Positions 59,655 to 64,000 of a DNA stretch of 64,000 nt are shown here, one piece after another. Both the position numbers and the translations under genes were made by a program. The notes below the pieces were generated by a model. The model did not search any database. It saw nothing but the letters and a program-made list of their open reading frames with translations, and was not told where the DNA came from. Each line of letters opens with the position of its first letter. Position 1 is the stretch's first letter. The DNA is from Lineus longissimus (taxonomy: Eukaryota; Nemertea; Pilidiophora; Heteronemertea; Lineidae). The stretch covers positions 12,712,109 through 12,776,108 of the forward strand of contig NC_088325.1 of NCBI RefSeq assembly GCF_910592395.1. Reading direction: 5' to 3'.

Positions 59655-62600
59655 ATGGTAAACAAGAAGAGAGGTGGTGTCACTGCCTCTGGTAGCGTTA
59701 CAAAACGTGGTCGCCCAAAACTACCATCGACAGTCGCACGACTAAAAGAACTTATATGCAAAGACTGCTGGAAACACTGTGACAAGGAGTTGGAAAGGCA
59801 GAAAAAAATCATCATAAAATCTGAAAGTGAACTTATTGAGAAAAAATTTGTGATTACGGGCCTTCAGGCAGATATCACGAAGCTACAGAATGAACTTCTG
59901 ACGAAAGACGAACTTTTGAAAAAAATGGAAATGCAGATGAACCATGAGAATCAGGAAGCAGAGTCGCAAATTGCGGAACTGAGAGAGAGATTGGAGAGTC
60001 TGCAGAGGCTAAAAGACCAGTCTGAGACAACAGAGCCAAGTGCTGTAGTTGCAGAACTCTGTGACCTTTTGGCCACGGAGCAACAGAGGACACAGAGTTT
60101 GGAGGAGACGCAGTCCAAGACGATGAGTTTGATTTTGTCCGCACGGAACCTATTGTGCCCCCAATCGCCACAATTTCAGAGTAGTGTAAGTTTGTAAATG
60201 TCACCAGAGCTTTTATGAGTGGAAGTTGTAAACTGGTACATATTGTTCATGGATGGATACAGGGTGTTCGAAAAAAAGGTTTTAAGACTTTCTAAGTTGG
60301 ACATTTTACAAAATGTGCATATTGTGCACCATCTAAGTCAAGAACAAATATAAGATATTCATTTTGTTGATACAGCTACAGGTAGCAGTTTCTAAAATTT
60401 GAAGTATTATCTTGTCTAATTTACTTTTCGTTTCTTCCACCAACGTCAGTCCTGTTAAAGGCATCCAAATTTATGTTTTTCAGGGGTCGTCCGGTGCCAC
60501 CACTAGCCCCCGTGGTAACCGATTGATAGAGAACCACCCACAGATTGCGTCGTGGACAAGCGTTTCCCTGGGCGACCAGAATGGTCAAAACAGCAACACC
60601 CGATCCAGAGATGGCGGCGTCTCACCGACTATTGTCCCGATCATCACACACGTTGAGTCCCTGTGCAAACAAATCTGCCAGAAGAACCAAGTGACATTTT
60701 CGGCCCGGGAAGAACTAAAGTCTGGACGTGACGAATCGGATATGCCAGAGCAAGAGAATGTCGAGTCAAGGCAGATGAGTGACCCAAATGGACCAAATTT
60801 TAATTTGCCATCCCAGACTGAGGAAGAGTCTAGTATCGACACTGGAACTGATGTTTTGGGATCGTCACCATGCGTGTTGGAAGAGGGGAGCCCGAGTGAA
60901 GATCATGATATTAGGAGCATGGCGTTCCGAGGCATTGAGGATACAGCCGATGGAGCCTCTACAGAAAGAGTTCGGGGTCTTAATGAGAAGAGCTCTGTTT
61001 GTCAGGATCTGCTTAAGAAGAGGCCCAGAGATGAGGACATTGAGAACGAGTCCTTAGAAGAGAGCCCTGCAGACAAGGACCCTGAAATACATCTCAGCCT
61101 CAGGGATAAGATAATGAATAACACTTATTGGGATGTGGCCCCTCGCAATAAGAGCCCCAGAGATGGATTAACTGATCCTGAACAAAATCAAGGCGAAGAT
61201 TCATCGATGGTAGAAAAGATCAGCCAGGTGAACATTCTCTCAGCAGAGACATCACAAGTCAGCATGGAACAATCTGTTGAAACTGGTACCCAAGAAGTTG
61301 AAGGAAAATCGAGAGGATTAACATCCGCAACTAAAAAAAGAAATAGATCAGAGCGAGTCAATCTTTTCGACCGCTTGGGAGCCGTTTTGAAAATGGGGAC
61401 AGATCTGTCACGAGATGAGAAAAGTGGTTCTGGAAGGTCGCTTCCTGCTGGTGAAGATGTTGATGGTGAATGCTCTGCGCCCACTGAGTGGAGAGGTAAC
61501 GTCACCATGGCTGAGCTAGGAAAACACAGCACTGATAGACCACTTCCTACAAGATCACCAAGATCCCTGCTGTTTCTGGCAAAGAGATGTGTGGCAGGAA
61601 TGCGCCAAGAGCAACTACCGCCTATGGACACTTCAGACGACGGTGGGCTTGGCAACAGTGACGTAAAAAAGTGTGATTTTCTGTCGCAGGTTGGCCTGGG
61701 AGAGAACAAGGTCAAGATTCCTTTGCCTGGTTACTTGCGGACACGTGTCGTTCACGTGGTAATGCCAGTCCATCATCGCAACAACAGAGACCATTTGATG
61801 AGGGGTTTGCCTTCGAGCAAACATGTTATTGGCCCTGGCTCTGACTCCCTTCCTGTTGGCACTGTAACTAGTGCTAGTCACAACCCAACACCTGGGAGTG
61901 TTTTCACTGCAAAGATCTCGACCGGTCCTGATCCAAGATTGCGACAGCCTGTGACATATACCACCATCATGCCTCCAAATAGGAATCCACAACCCACCGA
62001 GAAACCGTTGACCAGTGGAAATTTAGCCACGTGGGGATCAGAGTTGCTAGACAACCCTGTCATCCAAAGAAAACCAGAAAATATCCCATCTGCTGCTGCG
62101 GCACCGAAAGTGGTCCATCGCGTTTGCCCGGTTCATGGGAATGTTACGAAAAAAAACCCAACACAGAACACGAGCGTGTTGGCTTCTCAGCATCTTGACA
62201 GAGGTTTCGCTCCAGTACAAGAGAAAATGACGTCCCCAGTACCCAAGAACTTGTCGACGATGATTGAGAGAGTGGAATTAGCAGTAGATGAGGAAGCACC
62301 GATTAAAAGATCTCGTGGCTTGCTTCCCTCTGTTAGGCAAGTTTCACTAACACCTCCTCAGTCTGGGTGCCCGGTTCCTTTCAGCGATCACAATTACCTG
62401 GGGTCACCAGTACCAAGTGAGCCGGATGAAGATATAACAACATCGCCACCTCTGGACACCAAGGAAACTACACTTGAGGGTTCATCTAGTTCGAAAAGAA
62501 AGATGTCAAAGCCAGTGAAACTAAGTCGAGATGGTTCTCCAGTCATCAGTGTCCTAGCTATTGCCATACCTTTTCCAGCTTCTAAAAGGGACTCGGATTC

Positions 62601-63687
62601 AGACTCAAGCAAAGGGAGTAGGGTTCAAAACAGATTGACAGAGGTTACTCGGAAGGTCTCTGTGGATGCTGGAGGTAATGAAGTCTCTGAGCTGAGTGTT
62701 GCTCGGACGCTCTCTGTGGATGCTGGAGGTAATGAAGTCCCTGAGCTGAGTGTTGCTCAGGCGCTCTCTGTGGATGCTGGAGGTAATGAAGTACCTGCCC
62801 TGAGTGTTGCTCGGACGCTCTCTGTGGATGCTGGAGGTAATGAAGTCCCTGAGCTGAGTGTTGCTCAGGCGCTCTCTGTGGATGCTGGAGGTAATGAAGT
62901 ACCGGCCCTGAGTGTTGCTCAGACGCTCTCTGTGGATGCTGGAGGTGATGAAATCCCTGAGCTGAGTGTTGCTCAGGCGCTCTCTGTGGATGCTGGAGGT
63001 AATGAAGTCCCTGAGCCGAGTGTTACTCGGACGCTCTCTGTGGATGCTGGAGGTAATGAAGTCCCTGCCCTGAGTCCTGGTGGAGACAGAGACATTTCTG
63101 TTGAACCAGAAACTCCTTCCCAGACCAAGAAAAACGAGTCAGATTTGGATGAATATTTGGTAAGGAAGCACAGAAAACATAAGAAGTCACACAGAAAGAG
63201 GAGGAGGTCCAAAAGTGTTACCGAGTGTGAGCATTTGTGGCATGAAGAATATGAAAGAAAGCTGAACAATGCCGCGGAAAAATGTCTGGCGCCAAAGGAA
63301 GCACTGAATTCGAATTGCGTTGCATTCCCATCTATGGACATTGAGGATTTGAACACAGTCGCCACACCGGTAAATGATACCGCAATGTCTAAAGCAACTG
63401 ACAACACTTTGGATGTTTCCAGTCCTTCGATGTTTCCAACATCTTCACCTGTTGCACCGATCTTCGAGACGCCATTACCAAAAACTGAAACGAGGGGTGA
63501 AAAACGTCGTAGAATTGCGGCGGTGACGGCCACCCATGATAAACATAAAAAACCAGCGAAGCCAGAGAGTACATCACGTAAAAAAGCGAAACCTGTGAAG
63601 GAAAGTGTTAATGCCGGGGGTGTACCCCTGTCGGCCGTGGAAGAGTTATTCAATGAGATGTCGGCGGACAGTTATGGTGAGAAAGAT
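59655..63687 (+). CDS. large coiled-coil, AT-hook-like, repeat-bearing nuclear protein (3' partial)
   Basis: Exon 1 (59655-60185) and exon 2 (60484-63687) join in phase 0 (AGT|GTAAGT, acceptor gtttttcag). Exon 2 ends at GAT|GTAAGT, so the gene continues past the window; 1,245 aa are visible. Residues 17-25 (TKRGRPKLP) resemble an AT-hook. A conserved-looking CKDCWKHC follows at about 36-43, then a coiled coil (about 45-160). Exon 2 is long, disordered and rich in S, T, P, E and D. It contains eight 18-residue repeats (LSVDAGGNEVP core, about 902-1043) and a very basic stretch (HRKHKKSHRKRRRSKS, about 1070-1090). The make-up suggests a chromatin or nuclear scaffold protein. I recognise no ortholog. 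Confidence 0.85.
60186..60483 (+). other. intron of the coiled-coil gene
   Basis: GTAAGT donor and atgtttttcag acceptor. A reading frame happens to run through its last ~70 bp into exon 2, but phase 0 joining from exon 1 is the simpler model. Confidence 0.8.
62656..63081 (+). repeat. 54-bp coding tandem repeat, 8 units
   Basis: Units starting at 62656, 62710, 62764 and every 54 bp encode an 18-residue repeat with core LSVDAGGNEVP followed by E/A-LSVA-R/Q. Alternation of ELSVAQA and ALSVART/QT shows that it grew by duplicating 108-bp dimers. The array stays in frame inside the large coiled-coil protein, and copy number may vary between alleles. Confidence 0.92.
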
Positions 63688-64000
63688 GTAAGTATGTTAC
63701 TTTTAAAGAGTGTTTTCACGATCAGCCATGTTGGAGGGCAGAACAATGATTTGTTGTGCCTAACTGGACTGAATAGAAAGTTGCCATGGTCATTTGGACT
63801 TGCTTTCTTTTCGCGGTCCCTCCAATATGGCAGGTGATGACGTCTCGTGAAACCAATCTTGCTTGATTCATGAGGCGAAGCATTAGTTCACCTTTAGCTG
63901 CGATCCACCAAATTTCACCTTAATTCTGTCCAAGTATCTCTATTCTAATCGCCCACTTGACCAGCTGTAACGTATCAGTTCAAGATCGACCACAGGGTCA
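63688..64000 (+). other. start of next intron, window edge
   Basis: Begins with the GTAAGT donor of the coiled-coil gene. The open frame read-through ends at 63837. A weak acceptor-like atatggcag at about 63836 would lead to a stop within 11 codons, so the next exon is probably beyond 64000. Confidence 0.6.

Noticed and set aside
1-64000. CRISPR arrays, operons or prokaryotic islands
   Set aside because: The tandem arrays lack spacer-like variable segments, and gene structure is eukaryotic throughout.
1-64000. Retroviral or LINE polymerase remnants
   Set aside because: No reverse-transcriptase, integrase or gag-like motifs were visible in any of the open frames.

Overview
The window is eukaryotic nuclear DNA from an animal. 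Coding sequence is sparse and split by GT-AG introns, usually with GTAAGT donors. Recognisable products are metazoan: a leucine-rich-repeat receptor, a rhodopsin-class GPCR and C2H2 zinc-finger proteins. The space between genes is packed with miniature inverted-repeat elements and minisatellites. No prokaryotic operon, rRNA or CRISPR is present. The gene and repeat mix suggests a marine invertebrate, plausibly a lophotrochozoan, but the sequence alone does not fix the phylum.

Layout. 1-18.9 kb holds no confident gene. It has three tandem arrays (30-bp, 22-bp and 67-bp units), a Mutator-like element with a 9-bp target duplication, other hairpin elements, a tRNA-like relic and two TATA-containing promoter candidates. 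19.0-21.2 kb: a two-exon LRR type I membrane protein (+). 24.1-26.2 kb: a two-exon GPCR (-), with a mobile-element end just upstream of its start. 26.2-29.4 kb: several copies of that mobile family and a 362-bp tandem duplication. 30.8-33.2 kb: an intronless-coding protein with eight zinc fingers and AT-hook-like motifs (+). 33.2-41.7 kb: probable 3'UTR, then gene-poor DNA. 41.7-43.0 kb: a four-exon small coiled-coil protein (+). 43-51 kb: gene-poor and rich in MITEs. 51.1-57.3 kb: a five-exon zinc-finger protein with an N-terminal coiled coil (-). 59.7-63.7 kb: a large coiled-coil, AT-hook-like, repeat-bearing protein (+) that runs off the right edge. The last two genes are head to head.

Exon junctions were found by reading donor and acceptor motifs and checking that phase and domain structure continue across each junction. 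No transcript or homology search was available. Most of the unusual signal is in the repeats: a dispersed terminal-inverted-repeat family with long and short forms, a palindromic element built from an inverted 15-bp minisatellite, a satellite carrying a MITE in its decayed edge, and a higher-order repeat in the 22-bp array. Among proteins, the GPCR lacks both cysteines of the usual TM3-ECL2 disulfide.
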